A DNA stretch of 64,000 bases, taken from contig JAPQWV010000028.1 in NCBI GenBank assembly GCA_027422505.1, positions 4,864,001 to 4,928,000 on the forward strand. Reading direction: 5' to 3'. The position numbers and the translations under genes were made by a program. The notes under the pieces are model-generated. The model was not told the DNA's origin, did no database searches, and saw only the letters and a list, made by a program, of their open reading frames with translations. Below are positions 33,404 through 44,787 of this stretch, piece by piece (positions within the stretch are counted from its first letter, which is position 1; every line of letters begins with the position of its first letter). This DNA is from Craterostigma plantagineum (taxonomy: Eukaryota > Streptophyta > Magnoliopsida > Lamiales > Linderniaceae).

Positions 33404-34618
33404 ATGGGTAGAACAAGGAATGAGAATAGTGGGGGTGCAGATAAAGGTAAGGAACCCTCAACCTCTACTGATAGTCGGGATGAGACTATCCTTCAGCTTG
33501 CGGAATTAGTCCGCCAACAATCTGCCCAAATTCAGCAACTGATCCAGCAACAAAATGCTGGCGGGCAATCAAGCAATGGACCCCCTCAAGCCGACAGAAT
33601 CGAAATGGTCGGGGAAAGATTTCGTAAACTCAACCCCCCAACCTTTGAAGATGCTGTTGACCCAACCTCGGCTGAGGATTGGCTCCGAACCCTAGAAACT
33701 ATGTTCCAACATAGTCGTACCCCTGAAACTGAAAAAGTCTTGTGCGCTAGCTACCTATTAAGGGGAAGCGCAGGTCATTGGTGGGATACCGTACTAACTC
33801 TCGAAGATCCCTTGAAAATGACCTGGGAGCGTTTCAAAGAACTCTTCCGAAATAAGTATTTTACTGCTCCTGTTCGAGCCCAAAGGATGAACGAGTTCAT
33901 CAATCTCCGCCAAGGAGCAATGACAGTGGCGGAGTATATTAGGAAATTCGAACAGTTATCTCGATTTGCCACCCACATGGTAAGCACCGACTCGCTAAAA
34001 ATTGAGCGATTTATGGAAGGCTTGAAGCCAGAACTCTATCGTGATGTTGGCATGGCTGGACTCCAAGGGGCTACTTATGCCCAAATTGCGGAACGCGCCC
34101 TGATGGCTGAGCAAGCCGAAATCAGAATTGTGCGAGCCCAGGAAGTTAAGAGGAAATTCGAACAAGGACCCAAGGGGAACGGAAATAGTCAGAAGAAACC
34201 GTTTGTTCCTCAGAATGTGAAACCCAATTTTCAAAACCGCCCTCGACCACCTCAACAAACAAATCCGAATCATGTGAGACCCCAACCGAATGCACCCGTA
34301 TGCCCAAAATGTGCACGGCGTCATCTAGGCGTCTGTTTCTCCCAAAACTCCACCTGCTTTAAATGTGGCAAGACAGGCCACTACTCTGTAGCCTGCCCAG
34401 AGAATGCATCTAGAAGTCAGGGAGCAAATCAGGCCAAGCCGCTGACGGCCCCTGCTCGGGTATACATGCTTACAGCGGAAGAAGCAGAAAACAATCCATC
34501 CGAGACGGAAGGTACCCTTCTTACTGATTTAAACCTCAACATGCATGTTAGTGGACTTAGGAGCCACACTTCCTTTTATATTCACCACTTATGTAGTAAG
34601 ACTCGGGGATTCTTTTAG
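33404..34618 (+). CDS. gag: G3 Gag protein (404 aa)
   Basis: Intact Gag of a Tekay-like element. A Gln-rich N-terminal region (about 30-56) precedes the Gag core (about 68-235, with GERFRKLNPPTF and EDWLRTLE), a basic linker, a Cys pair motif CPKCARRHLGVC (300-311) and the zinc knuckle CFKCGKTGHYSVAC (318-331). Residues 351-373 (ARVYMLTAEEAENNPSETEG) are the linker that leads into protease in complete elements. The frame then runs into 31 unrelated residues and stops, so the polymerase part was lost by deletion or replacement. Gag would assemble particles around its own RNA. The start matches the G5 gag start at 61011. Confidence 0.93.
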   Translation: MGRTRNENSGGADKGKEPSTSTDSRDETILQLAELVRQQSAQIQQLIQQQNAGGQSSNGPPQADRIEMVGERFRKLNPPTFEDAVDPTSAEDWLRTLETMFQHSRTPETEKVLCASYLLRGSAGHWWDTVLTLEDPLKMTWERFKELFRNKYFTAPVRAQRMNEFINLRQGAMTVAEYIRKFEQLSRFATHMVSTDSLKIERFMEGLKPELYRDVGMAGLQGATYAQIAERALMAEQAEIRIVRAQEVKRKFEQGPKGNGNSQKKPFVPQNVKPNFQNRPRPPQQTNPNHVRPQPNAPVCPKCARRHLGVCFSQNSTCFKCGKTGHYSVACPENASRSQGANQAKPLTAPARVYMLTAEEAENNPSETEGTLLTDLNLNMHVSGLRSHTSFYIHHLCSKTRGFF

Positions 34619-35086
34619 CCGACTTGGTTGATACCAGTTCGAGTGTCGACCTGAGTCGTGATCGTAGTAGATAGGCGTTCGAAATAGGAAGCCGAAATCT
34701 TTTGCTGAATTCCTGAACCCAATAATACCAGGGTATTCCTATGCCCTAATCTTTGGTCACCCTAAGAAACGTATTTGTTCGATATCAGAGTTGCGCAGCG
34801 GAAGCGTGATGGGTACTTAGGATCTTCGATTTCTGCCTAAATTTATAATTATTCTCGTTAGCTCTTCGAGGTAGTACAGGTTCCACTAACTGGAACAATC
34901 TGCATGTTTACTTCACCAGGATCCTATTCCTTTCGATCCTCGGAAAATTATTTGAGATTCCTTGATAATTTCCTAGGGTGAATTTCTATCACCTAACCAA
35001 GCTAGTTCAACTCCCTACTTGTCGTCACCATGAATCATTCCAGCTAACGGAATTTCGGGGGCGAAATTCTTTTAAGGGGGGGAGGA
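34619..35086 (+). other. G3 non-coding 3' internal region and polypurine tract
   Basis: No coding capacity remains. The end keeps the inverted repeat AATTTCG/CGAAATT (35051-35057/35062-35068) and the purine tract just before 35087, the same arrangement as in G1 and G2, although no stop codon overlaps it here. Confidence 0.85.
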
Positions 35087-38000
35087 TGTAATACCCGTAA
35101 AATTCGATTACGGGATTTACGACTTAATTAACAGTAAATTAGAAGTTTCGTAGGACTTTGGGTGATACGACGCTTTCATGTTTTCATGTTCTTAAATGAC
35201 TTAGGTGTCTATATGATTCCATGCTATGTGACTTATAACTCTTATACGTATTACGAATTATGACTTAAGTGATGAACATAGAGTGTAGAAAATTTTAAAT
35301 GATGAATTAATTATGTGCTATGAATGATTCTAACTTAGGAGGGTGATAAGTATTACTAAAGTTAACATCAACGTTACTTATTTATTTCAACACGTTAAAT
35401 ATAAGATAGGAAAGAATATAATTTTGGTAGAAGGAATTTTTTTTAAAATTAGAGATAAGAAACTCAAAATCATTTAATAATAATATTAATTGAATTATTT
35501 GGGCCATATTACATGCTTGTTTAGGCCCAAGTGTTGGAGATAAATGTTGATAATGATAATTACTTAGGATTGAGGGAATTCACGTCACCACATGTCCCAT
35601 CATATAAGCTTTTGACAGTTTAATGTTTATCAAGAACTCCTTAATAGCATAAAATCGTTGAGTAAGAATTTTAAGAAAAAAAAAAAGAAAGAAACGTTTA
35701 ACACTAAGGTAACCCTCCAACAAGGATCGAGCAGTAAACAAATAAGGAGTTCGAAATCGAGTGTTCGAAAGGTATAGCTCTTTTTATTCTTAATATTTAA
35801 CTATTTCCTCTCGATACCAATAAATTAATAGATCATACGAGGGAGAACTTTAGAAGGTTTTAAGATTTAAATGCTTAGGAAATCATTAGGAACGAAAATC
35901 TGAAAATAGTTAGGGTTTGTACCAGTTTAGTTGACGAGGGTTTTTGAACCTTTTATCATTATGCGGTATTAAGTTTAAGACCCAGCAGAGTAAAGTAGGT
36001 TATGATTGGAAAGATTTATATGATATAGATCGTAGTTAAGGAGAAGTAGACAGCTTGATAAGATTTCGAAACCCTGTTAGTTTGTAGATATGCTTTCGAG
36101 ATTAACATTAAGAATAAGAGTTCGAAATAAATCTCGAGGTTTTGTTTATGAATCACGACATCTTTATTTATATTATGTTAAATCCTAAAGGTAAAATTCG
36201 AAGTCCATATTAGTAGAATCTCGAGATTTAGGTCAAGTCATGTCGAGATTTGTCTTCAATAATGATATCGAAATTTGTATATATTATGTCGAGATCTATC
36301 TTTTTGTTTAATTTAGTTTATGTCGAGATTATGTTGAAAGTTAGTTTTATGTGATATCGAAATCTTTATGCATCTCGACATCTATCTTGTGGAAATATCG
36401 ACATTTTGTTATAATAACTTCTCGACATCTTAAGTATAATATTCATATATATCTCGACATTGGTATAACTTGTATAAGAGCTCGACATATTTATTTATTA
36501 TCTCAGTATTCATCTCAAAGTAATATCGAGATTTGGGTTACTATGCAACTTAAGATACATGTCGAAGCTCATATAATGTCGAGATCTAATTTCACAAACA
36601 AGCTCAAGTATCATGTCGAGATTCTAGGATGAAAATTATAATATTGAATTGTAATACATATCGAAATCATGACCTACAATGTCGAGATTTTATATCGAGA
36701 TCTTGGTGTGTTCTTTAAGCATCGAATTCCTATATATATGATGTCGAGATCCTTAAAAACCTCTGAATGGTAATTTCCAATTTAGGTCAAAATTCGGAAT
36801 TCATAAAAGTCGAAATTAGGGTTTTCTAAATTAAGCCATTTTAGTGAAACTGTAAATAGACTAACAAACCCTAATTTTATATGTTTCTATATTAGGGTTT
36901 GAAGGTTAGCGATTTACCGTACGATATAACTAAGGATACCAGGTAAGTGGAAATCGCAACTACAACACATAATTATATGTGTATGAATTATGTGTCTATA
37001 TGCCTTTCATGATTTTTGTGACTTCTATGATTTCTATGTGACGTAAATTTACGTGATTTTTATGTGATGTAAATTATTCTATGAATATTGCATGCATGTT
37101 TACATGATTCATGGCATGAGCATATGCACGCACGACTAGTGTGAGAGTCAGGGAAATAGCGTGCATGAGTATAAGATCGCTTGAGAGCGAAGTATATTTG
37201 CCGGTATAGGCATTTGTGTCGACTCAATGATGAGTCACGGCTCTTCTATGCTACCACGGCGATTCACGAAGCCGAATTACCTGATTCACGAAAGGTAGGG
37301 AGAATACCCCGTAGCGGGAGATGCAACCTGGAGGATGCGACTCGAGGGTATGAGCAGCACCGAGGGAACCTCGAGTGTTGGCGACCTCGTAGTAAGCTAC
37401 CAGTGAGAAGCGCCCGCGTGTCAGACCGCATTGGGATGGAAAGGCGCCTTAGGATTAAACGAAATTTGTGTGCCCGGGTTAGCCTCTCAATGGGACTGCA
37501 TTGGGATTGAAAGGCACTAGTAGCCTCTCAGTGTGGATCACACTGGGATTGAAAGGCACTGGTAGCCTCTCAGTGTGTACCGCATTGGGATTGAAAGGCC
37601 CCACAGGGTTACGCACAGATGGAGTACTCGGGTTTAGCCTTCCAGTGTGTGTACTGCCACTTACACCCTTAGGGGTTTGAGCTCTATATGGTGCATAGCA
37701 AGATTGAAAGCCGAAGGGGCCCAAATATGTTATGAAAGGTCAAGAAGAATGTGAGAAAGGTCAGGAATAATGTGAAAAGTAGATAGCATTGGCGCGGATG
37801 CCTTCGCTATTTAGGTCACGTTCATTGCATACATGATTTTCACTTACTGAGCTTTATAAGCTCATTCCACGTTTTTATGTGTTGTAGGACCCCGCGATCA
37901 CGGTACGTGATCATTCACGGCGAGGCCAACTTTTGAAGCTTCCGGGGGCTTTTGAAATGGAAGTGTGTGCATGGATGCGACCTTGTGGAGGCCCAGTAGA

Positions 38001-38191
38001 TAGATTTATTTTGACCCGCATGCGTGCTTTCCTATGTAGATAGGACCCATGATAATTTTGTAGAAACCGTTACGATTCCTTTTTATGAAAGGAAAAATTT
38101 TATCCGAAATTTCATATGATCCATGTCATTAATAGGATATTAGTCGCGTAGACTAGTTAAGAAATTGGTGGTGGAAGGCGGGGCTGCCACA
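35087..38191 (+). repeat. G3 3' LTR (3105 bp)
   Basis: Nearly identical to 30143-33250. Differences seen include G/A near 35279, A/T near 35491, G/A near 37301, C/T near 37641 and a 3-bp loss near 37914. Confidence 0.95.
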
Positions 38192-41100
38192 TATAACGTG
38201 CCCACTTCTGTGTTAATTGACTCTGGGGCCACACATTCGTTCGTGTCGGCCAAGCATGTGGAAAAGGTGGGAGTCCCTCCTACCTTATCTGAATGCAATT
38301 ACGTAGTTACTTTACCACACGGTGATCCGACGCGCACTAACCAAGTGCTGAAAGGATGCTCCGTTAACATTGAGGGTAGAGATCTGAGCGTCGACCTGAT
38401 TGTAATCCCAATGAATGACTATGATGTTATTTTTGGGATGGATTGGCTTTCGAAATACGGAGCCATCATAGATTGCAACAAGAAGGTCGTAAAATTTCAA
38501 CTGCCCGAAGAAGAGGTGTTCACTTTTTCGGGTAAAGCCAGCTCGAATCGTATTCCGCGAATCTCTGCGCTGAAGGCTCAACGACTGTTGAGATCCGGTT
38601 GTGAGTCTTATCTCGTATATGCAGTAAAGGCAGAGGAGTTACCTCAGCCAGAACTAAATGGCGTACCGATAGTCAATGAATATGCCGATGTATTTCCCGA
38701 TGATCTCCCGGGGTTACCCCTGATCGAGAAATACAGTTTACGATCGATCTGATACCGAGGTCCGCCCCAATTTCTAAAGCTCCTTATCGCCTAGCGCCGA
38801 ACGAACTGAAGGAGTTGAAGGAACAGCTAGAGGACTTGTTGCAGAAAGGGTTTATTCAACCAAGTTTTTTACCGTGGGGAGCGTCGGTTTTATTCGTACG
38901 AAAGAAGGATGGGTCGATGCGACTGTGTATCGACTATCGGGAGTTAAACAAGATCACGATCAATAATAAATACCCGTTGCCAAGGATTGATGATTTGTTC
39001 GACCAACTACAGGGTGCTACGGTATTCTCAAAAATCGATCTCCGTTCGGGATACCATCAGTTAAAGATCAGGGAGACAGATGTTCCTAAAACTGCGTTCA
39101 GTACAAGGGACGGCCATTATGAGTTTTTGGTCATGCCTTTTGGACTGACAAATGCCCCAGCTGCGTTCATGGATCTTATGAACCGAGCCTTTAAAGACTA
39201 TCTCGACCGCTTCATCATCGTCTTTATTGACGATATTCTGATATATTCTAGGACAAAGGAAGAACACGAGCATCATTTACGAATCGTCTTAGGAATCTTG
39301 CGTGAGAAACAGCTCTACGCCAAATTCAAGAAATGCGAATTTTGGCTTGAGCAAGTAACCTTCTTGGGACACGTGATTTCTGGAAATGGAATCTCTGTGG
39401 ACCCGAGCAAGATTGAGGCCGTGAACAATTGGCCACGACCGACTACTCCGACCGAGGTCCGAAGTTTTCTAGGACTTGCGGGATATTACCGTAAGTTCAT
39501 AGCTGACTTCTCTAGCATCGCCTCAACGCTGACGAACTTGACCAGGAAGAACGTACCTTTCAAGTGGTCTGAAGCTTGCGAACAAGCTTTCAGGAATTGA
39601 AGAAGCGACTCACTTCTGCACCCATTCTAACAATACCATCGGGAACGGGAGGATTCTCAGTCTACAGTGATGCCTCGAAGAACGGACTGGGATGCGTGCT
39701 GATGCAGAATGGGAAGGTGATCGCTTATGTTTCACGACAACTAAAAGAATATGAGAAAAACTACCCAACCCATGACCTCGAATTAGCAGCAGTAGTTTTC
39801 GCTCTAAAAATCTGGAGACACTACCTTTACGGAGAGAGGTGTGAGATCTTCACAGACCACAAAAGTTTGAAGTACTTCTTCACCCAGAAGGAGTTAAACA
39901 TGCGACAATGACGATGGCTGGAGCTTGTAAAGGACTACGACTGCGTTACCAATTATCATCCGGGCAAAGCGAACGTAGTCGCAAACGCGCTTAGTCGAAA
40001 GGCGATGAGTACAGAGTTGCACAGGCTTGGAGTGGAAATAGTCAATTTAGGTGAAGTCGAGACGAAACTAGCAGCGCTGACTCTACAACCTACGTTTCTA
40101 GAACGAATCAGAAAAGCACAAGAAGAGGATGAATTTTACCTAAAGGCAAAGGATACACTACCCGAAGACTTCGAAATCCGGGCAGACGGAACCTTGTTAT
40201 ACAAGAATCGACTATACGTACCCAATGACGAGGAGCTACGACGAACGATAATGACAGAAGCCCACACAACAACGTATTCAGTACACCCGGGCACGACCAA
40301 GATGTACCAAGACTTGCAAACCACATATTGGTGGTCGGGAATGAAGAAGGATATCGCGACGTTCGTAAGTAGATGTATGACATGCCAACTAATTAAAGCG
40401 GAACACCAGCGATCAGCTGGAACTCTACGGCCCTTACCGATACCCGAATGGAAGTGGATCACATTACTATGGATTTCGTCGTTGGTTTACCAAAGACGAC
40501 GAAAGGCCATGACGCTATCTGGGTGGTGGTAGACCGCCTGACGAAATCAGCCCATTTCTTTCCAATCAGTTCTACTTTTTCCATGGAACGCTACGCTGAA
40601 CTGTATATTCAGGAAATTGTTCGACTCCATGGAATTCCAATCTCTATTGTCTCGGATCGAGATTCGAGATTTCTATCCAACTTTTGGCAGAGTTTACAGA
40701 AAGCGATGGGTATTAAGCTCTCGTTCAGTACTTCATATCATCCCCAGACCGATGGGCAGTCTGAGCGGACGATCCAAACCATTGAGGACATGTTACGAGC
40801 ATGCGTGCTAGACTTCAAGGGAAATTGGAGCAAATATTTGTCGTTGATCGAATTCTCCTACAACAACAGTTTCCACGCTACAATCGGAATGGCGCCGTAC
40901 GAGGCATTATATGGGCGCAAATGCCGATCTCCAATCCATTGGGACGAAATCGGCGAACGAGCTTTATTAGGACCCGATATGATCCGAGAAACAACAGAAG
41001 CAGTGACCAAAATCCGAGAAAGAATGCGAACGGCTCAGAGTCGACAGAAGAGTTATGCAGATCATCGACGACGAGCTTTGGAGTTCGCAGAAGATGACCA

Positions 41101-41519
41101 AGTGTTTCTAAAGATCTCCCCGATGAAAGGAGTAAAGCGTTTTGGAAAGAAGGGCAAGCTAAGTCCCAGATACATAGGCCCCTTTAAGATCGTCAAACGA
41201 GTCGGCGAAGTTGCGTATAAATTGGAGTTACCGACTTCATTTCGCAAGTCATGACGTATTTCACGTATCGACATTACGAAAATACGTCGCGGACCCAAGC
41301 CACGTGATCCAGAACGAACTTCTTTATCGACAACTCAAGCCTGACTTGAGTTACGAAGAGAAGCCTGTAGAAATTTTGATATACGAAATGAAACAGCTCC
41401 GGAATAAAACTATTCCGTTAGTTAAGGTAGTGTGGCGGAATCAATCAATTGAGGAAGCCACGTGGGAGCGTGAGGATGATATGAGAATTCGTTATCCCGA
41501 GTTATTCCCGTCAGCGTAA
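38192..41519 (+). pseudogene. G2 pol: protease to chromodomain, broken
   Basis: Continues the G2 reading from the G3 insertion. Protease LIDSGATHS is near 38215; RT (38815-39600) has VFIDD; RNase H (39576-39911) has YSDAS and TDH; integrase (40005-41254) has [13 protein letters not shown] and QSERT; the chromodomain-like tail ends near 41510 (EATWERE). Breaks: frameshift near 38735, frameshift near 39590, CGA to TGA at about 39909 (MRQ-stop-RW), frameshift near 40455 and another near 41240. Catalytic residues are conserved, so decay came after the element was functional. Confidence 0.92.
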
Positions 41520-41553
41520 TTTCGGGGACGAAATTCTTTTAAGGGGGGGAGGA
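41518..41553 (+). other. G2 polypurine tract with hairpin
   Basis: AATTTCG/CGAAATT (41518-41524/41529-41535) overlaps the stop codon and is followed by TTTTAAGGGGGGGAGGA, then the LTR TGTAATACCC. Confidence 0.88.
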
Positions 41554-42324
41554 TGTAATACCCGTAAAGTTAATGCGGGATTTTGCTATAACTATCTGTG
41601 TAATTATTTTGCAAATTAAGCACATTAACAACAAAAATCAAGTTATGCAACGAAAAATATGAATTTTAATAATTTCAAATTTATTCCGAAATTGAGCGAA
41701 GAATTAAATATAATTAATAAATAAGAAAATTTTGGACTAACATTTAACATTCGAAATTAGGCCCAGATTTAATTATTCTTAGGCCCAAAATTATATACAT
41801 AATATATTAGATAAGTTTCCTTAAGCTTAGGGAAGAGAAGTCGTTATCTCTCCCTTGTCCCATCAAGTTTTCTTTTAACCATGTAGTACTTATCTACCTT
41901 TACAAAGACTATAACGTCATTTTGAGGAAGAAAACCCCTAAGAGAAGAAAATAAGAAATCACATCAACAGTGAAGGAGCTTTTCAACGAAATTTAGAAAT
42001 CTAACACCAAAAGGAGTTCGAAGGTGATAGTTACCAAAGGTATAATCTCTTTAGCCTTAATATTTAATTTATTTTGGTAACAAATGCTACTACACGGCTA
42101 TATGAAGGTTTTAGAAAATTTCTAAACTTATAAGGTTTAAGAATATTAAAGAATTCGAAACTTCAGACCATATTCATGGGTAGTTAAATAGCCGTTCATA
42201 AGAAATCAATCATTATAAGCTGTATTAGTTTCTGGGATTAGTGTAGTTTTGGAGGATTAGTTTTGGAGGACGATTCTAATGGTACAGTTTTAGGGTTTTG
42301 GGGAGAAGTACTGTTTTTAGAAGG

Positions 42325-42605
42325 TCTCGACATTGTATAAGACTTCGATATTGATAAAGTCTCGATATTTATATGTCTCGACATTTATATTGGTAAAGAC
42401 CTCGACATTTGTATGAATATTTCGACATTTCTTTTCAATTAAGGATCTCGACATTTCATGTTAACAAAGATTTCGAAATTTCTTCATAGAATAATCTCGA
42501 GATGTGTCTTATGAGAATCTCGACACCATCAAGGATTTCGACATGATAGGAACAGTTTCGAGATGTAACATAAGGAGAATCCGAAATATAATGGTTTTCG
42601 ATATT
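42325..42605 (+). repeat. TCGA-word array in G2 3' LTR
   Basis: About a dozen words such as TCTCGACATT, TTTCGACATT and TCTCGATATT, mostly in the same orientation relative to the element as in G1 (sense CTCGACAT). Confidence 0.75.
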
Positions 42606-43110
42606 TTAGGGTTTATTTATTTTTAGGGATTTCATTATTTTTAGGTTTTCGTAAATTTTAGGGTCTTGATAATTTTAGCATTTTCGGAACTTATATGACT
42701 TAGTAAATTTATTGATGTGGAAAATATTTTCAATATTCAGAGGATCGAAGCGTAGGAAATTTACCCGACTTCGTGACTAACTTTATCAGGAGGACAGGTA
42801 GGTGGATCATCCATCTACAATGCGTAAACACATCTGTGAATTATGTGTTTTCATGTGATTCGATGGTTTTATGATTTACGTGACTTACGTGATTTACGTA
42901 TTTTACCTGTTTTACGTACGTTTCATATAAATCATGTTATATGAGATTTCATGTATGTGCATGGCACGTGCATCTCACGTCAGGGAGAGAGATGGTTGTA
43001 CCGTAGTGAGACGGTAGTGATATGAGATATTGACGTACGGGGTAGAATGAGATGGTTGTGATTGGTGACTCTTAGAGGAGTCGAGGTTGGGCTCACTGGG
43101 CACCTGGCGG

Positions 43111-43296
43111 AGACAGGCGTGATCGATCTGTCTACTCGGGCGTGACCGTCCCGAGGTGCATACCGTCGGATGAGACATTGGTGCGACCTGATAGGAGGCC
43201 ATTGGCGTGATCGTCCAGTGCACTATCAGTGTATGCTTTTGGTGCGGAGCGACCCGGTAGGAGGCCATTGGCGTGATCGTCCAGTGCACTACCAGG
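43111..43296 (+). other. four-hairpin module in G2 3' LTR
   Basis: Sense order: AGACAG/CTGTCT (43111-43116/43128-43133), CTCGGG/CCCGAG (43135-43140/43150-43155), CTGATAG/CTATCAG (43188-43194/43223-43229) and CCGGTAG/CTACCAG (43254-43260/43289-43295, one mismatch). The last two have identical 28-nt loops. Loop cores GCGTGATCG or CGTGACCG match those of G1, while the stems of the last two differ fully from G1 with pairing maintained. The last two units repeat with a 66-bp period, the same period as in G1. Confidence 0.8.
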
Positions 43297-43807
43297 GTAG
43301 GCTGCCGCGAGACTTGGGGGTGGCCTCCCAATAGTCTTTTCCGCGCGAAGGTGTCGAGCCTAACCTAGGGCCCCGTGTTGTGTGGAATAGGAATGTGGGA
43401 AAAGAAGAGTGTGTATTATATCATGCTGTGAGATATTGGGATTGGGCTTGAGTGTACACTTGCATACATGCATTATATTCACCTACTGGGCAAATTGCTC
43501 AGTGTTTACGTGTTGTAGGTACTGAGTTTGACGCTGTTATGCGTCGAGACTGAGGCGGCTGGTGGCGGTGCTCCATGGACTTTTGAGGGCGGAGCGGTAC
43601 ATGGATGAAGACCTGTGGAGCGATAATAGGGTTATTGTTCTTTTGACATTTTTGGGGCTACGCCCGTTGTATAGATACTACTATGTAAAATAATATTTTG
43701 TTGTATTATATTATCTTTTAGGAAAAAGTTTTTATTAGACGGGTCTTCCGCGACTTACGTTGCGAAAATCCGCCACTAATCCTAATTAGAAAAGTAGGGT
43801 CGCCACA

Positions 43808-44188
43808 TGAACTTAGTCCAAGTGTAGCGAGAGAAGTCATCGACGATCACTAGTACGTACTTACGTCCCTGGATACTTTGTGTCTGCATTGGCCCATAGA
43901 GGTCCATGTGGATTAGTTCCAATGGACGAGAGGTAGACGCAATTTGCTTGACATGATGAGTCGCTCGCTTCATTTTTCCTAATTGACATGCCGAACATTG
44001 ATGCTCCTTTTGTAGTAGGATAGTTGGAAGACCGTCAGTTTGGCGGCTTGACAGGCATCTAGATCTTTACTAAGCTCACTAACCTTAGTATTAGATATTT
44101 CTAACTGAGCTTCTAAGTTGGTGATCTTAGTGGTAGCTTCGGTTATGCTACAATTTAGGGTGGCGTTCTCATTGAGATTCCTAACCAA
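43808..44188 (-). pseudogene. C2 Gag coiled coil joined to integrase start
   Basis: The frame 43979-44188 is the heptad-rich Gag tail. Just left of it, in another frame, CSACQLGK and then LIHMDLYGP mark the GAG-pre-integrase finger and the first catalytic Asp of integrase. In C1 more than a kilobase, including protease, lies between these parts. The last codons of the open frame (43782-43807) belong to the G2 LTR. Confidence 0.75.
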
Positions 44189-44442
44189 GCAATTGTAGTT
44201 ATTTGCTAGCCTATCTTCTAACTCCTTAATCTTTTCGCTACGCTGTCCTATTTGAGGTTAGTCTCGCTAGAACGTAGGCTCTTAGTGAGTTCTTCTATTT
44301 TAGCACTAGAGCTTCTAAGTTCTGACTCGAGACTATTTATCTTCTACTGAGACCTAGAGAGTTTATCCTCTACTTCCTTAATACTTTTCTGCTCACGTTT
44401 CATGTTAGCATATTGTTTTTTATATGATTCTAACATGGTCAA

Positions 44443-44769
44443 TTATGTGGAAGAAGAGTCTACCTCTTGTGATAAGGTGGATGCGCCATATTCGTCAGTC
44501 TGATTGGATGTTTCGGCATCACTGTCGTTATCAAGGCGTGCCATGAGGGCAAGATTCTCGTCTCCAGAACTAGACGTGTCTTCAAGCCAGTGGTCCTGCT
44601 CTTCCATGAGGGCTACACCTGCTTCCTTCTGCTTCGTGAGTTGAAGCTTCTTGGAGTAGTAATCAGCATCTCTTTTCTTGGGAATAGTGCATTCTCTGGC
44701 AAAATGACCAGGCTTGCCAAAGTGGAAACACTTGTTGGGCTCTTTAGTGTTCTGGACTTCGGAGCTCAC
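44443..44769 (-). pseudogene. C2 Gag zinc-knuckle segment
   Basis: CFHFGKPGHFAREC near residues 14-27 is a knuckle in which the second Cys is replaced by Phe. It is followed by KKLQLTKQKEAGVA and an acidic region. C1 has Arg at the same place, so the loss of this Cys may be a family feature rather than random decay. Confidence 0.75.
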
Positions 44770-44787
44770 TGGTGCATTTCGTTGTTC

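Larger units (their letters stand above)
30143..38191 (+). mobile_element. non-autonomous gag-only gypsy element G3
   Basis: Two LTRs of about 3.1 kb (30143-33250 and 35087-38191) flank only 1.8 kb of internal sequence: primer site, one gag frame and a polypurine tract. No protease, RT, RNase H or integrase is present. TSD TATAA flanks it. The LTRs differ at roughly eight substitutions plus a few length changes by eye, so it is young. The structure fits the published class of terminal-repeat elements with a GAG domain (TR-GAG); it must use enzymes from another element. Confidence 0.94.
28767..43807 (+). mobile_element. decayed Tekay-type gypsy G2, split by G3
   Basis: Same family as G1 in the opposite orientation. 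Order: 90-bp remnant of the 5' LTR (28767-28856), primer site, gag, break at 30142 where G3 is inserted, protease-to-chromodomain (38192-41519), polypurine tract, 3' LTR (41554-43807). Gag and pol carry several frameshifts and a stop, so it is dead. Most of the 5' LTR is deleted. Confidence 0.93.
41554..43807 (+). repeat. G2 3' LTR (2254 bp)
   Basis: TGTAATACCCG...GGGTCGCCACA. Related to the G1 LTR but about 670 bp shorter and clearly diverged. It holds a TCGA-word array (42325-42605) and the four-hairpin module (43111-43296). Confidence 0.93.

Noticed and set aside
42975..43331. 118-codon repetitive frame in G2 LTR
   Set aside because: The repeats stem from the 66-bp hairpin duplication; it is not coding.
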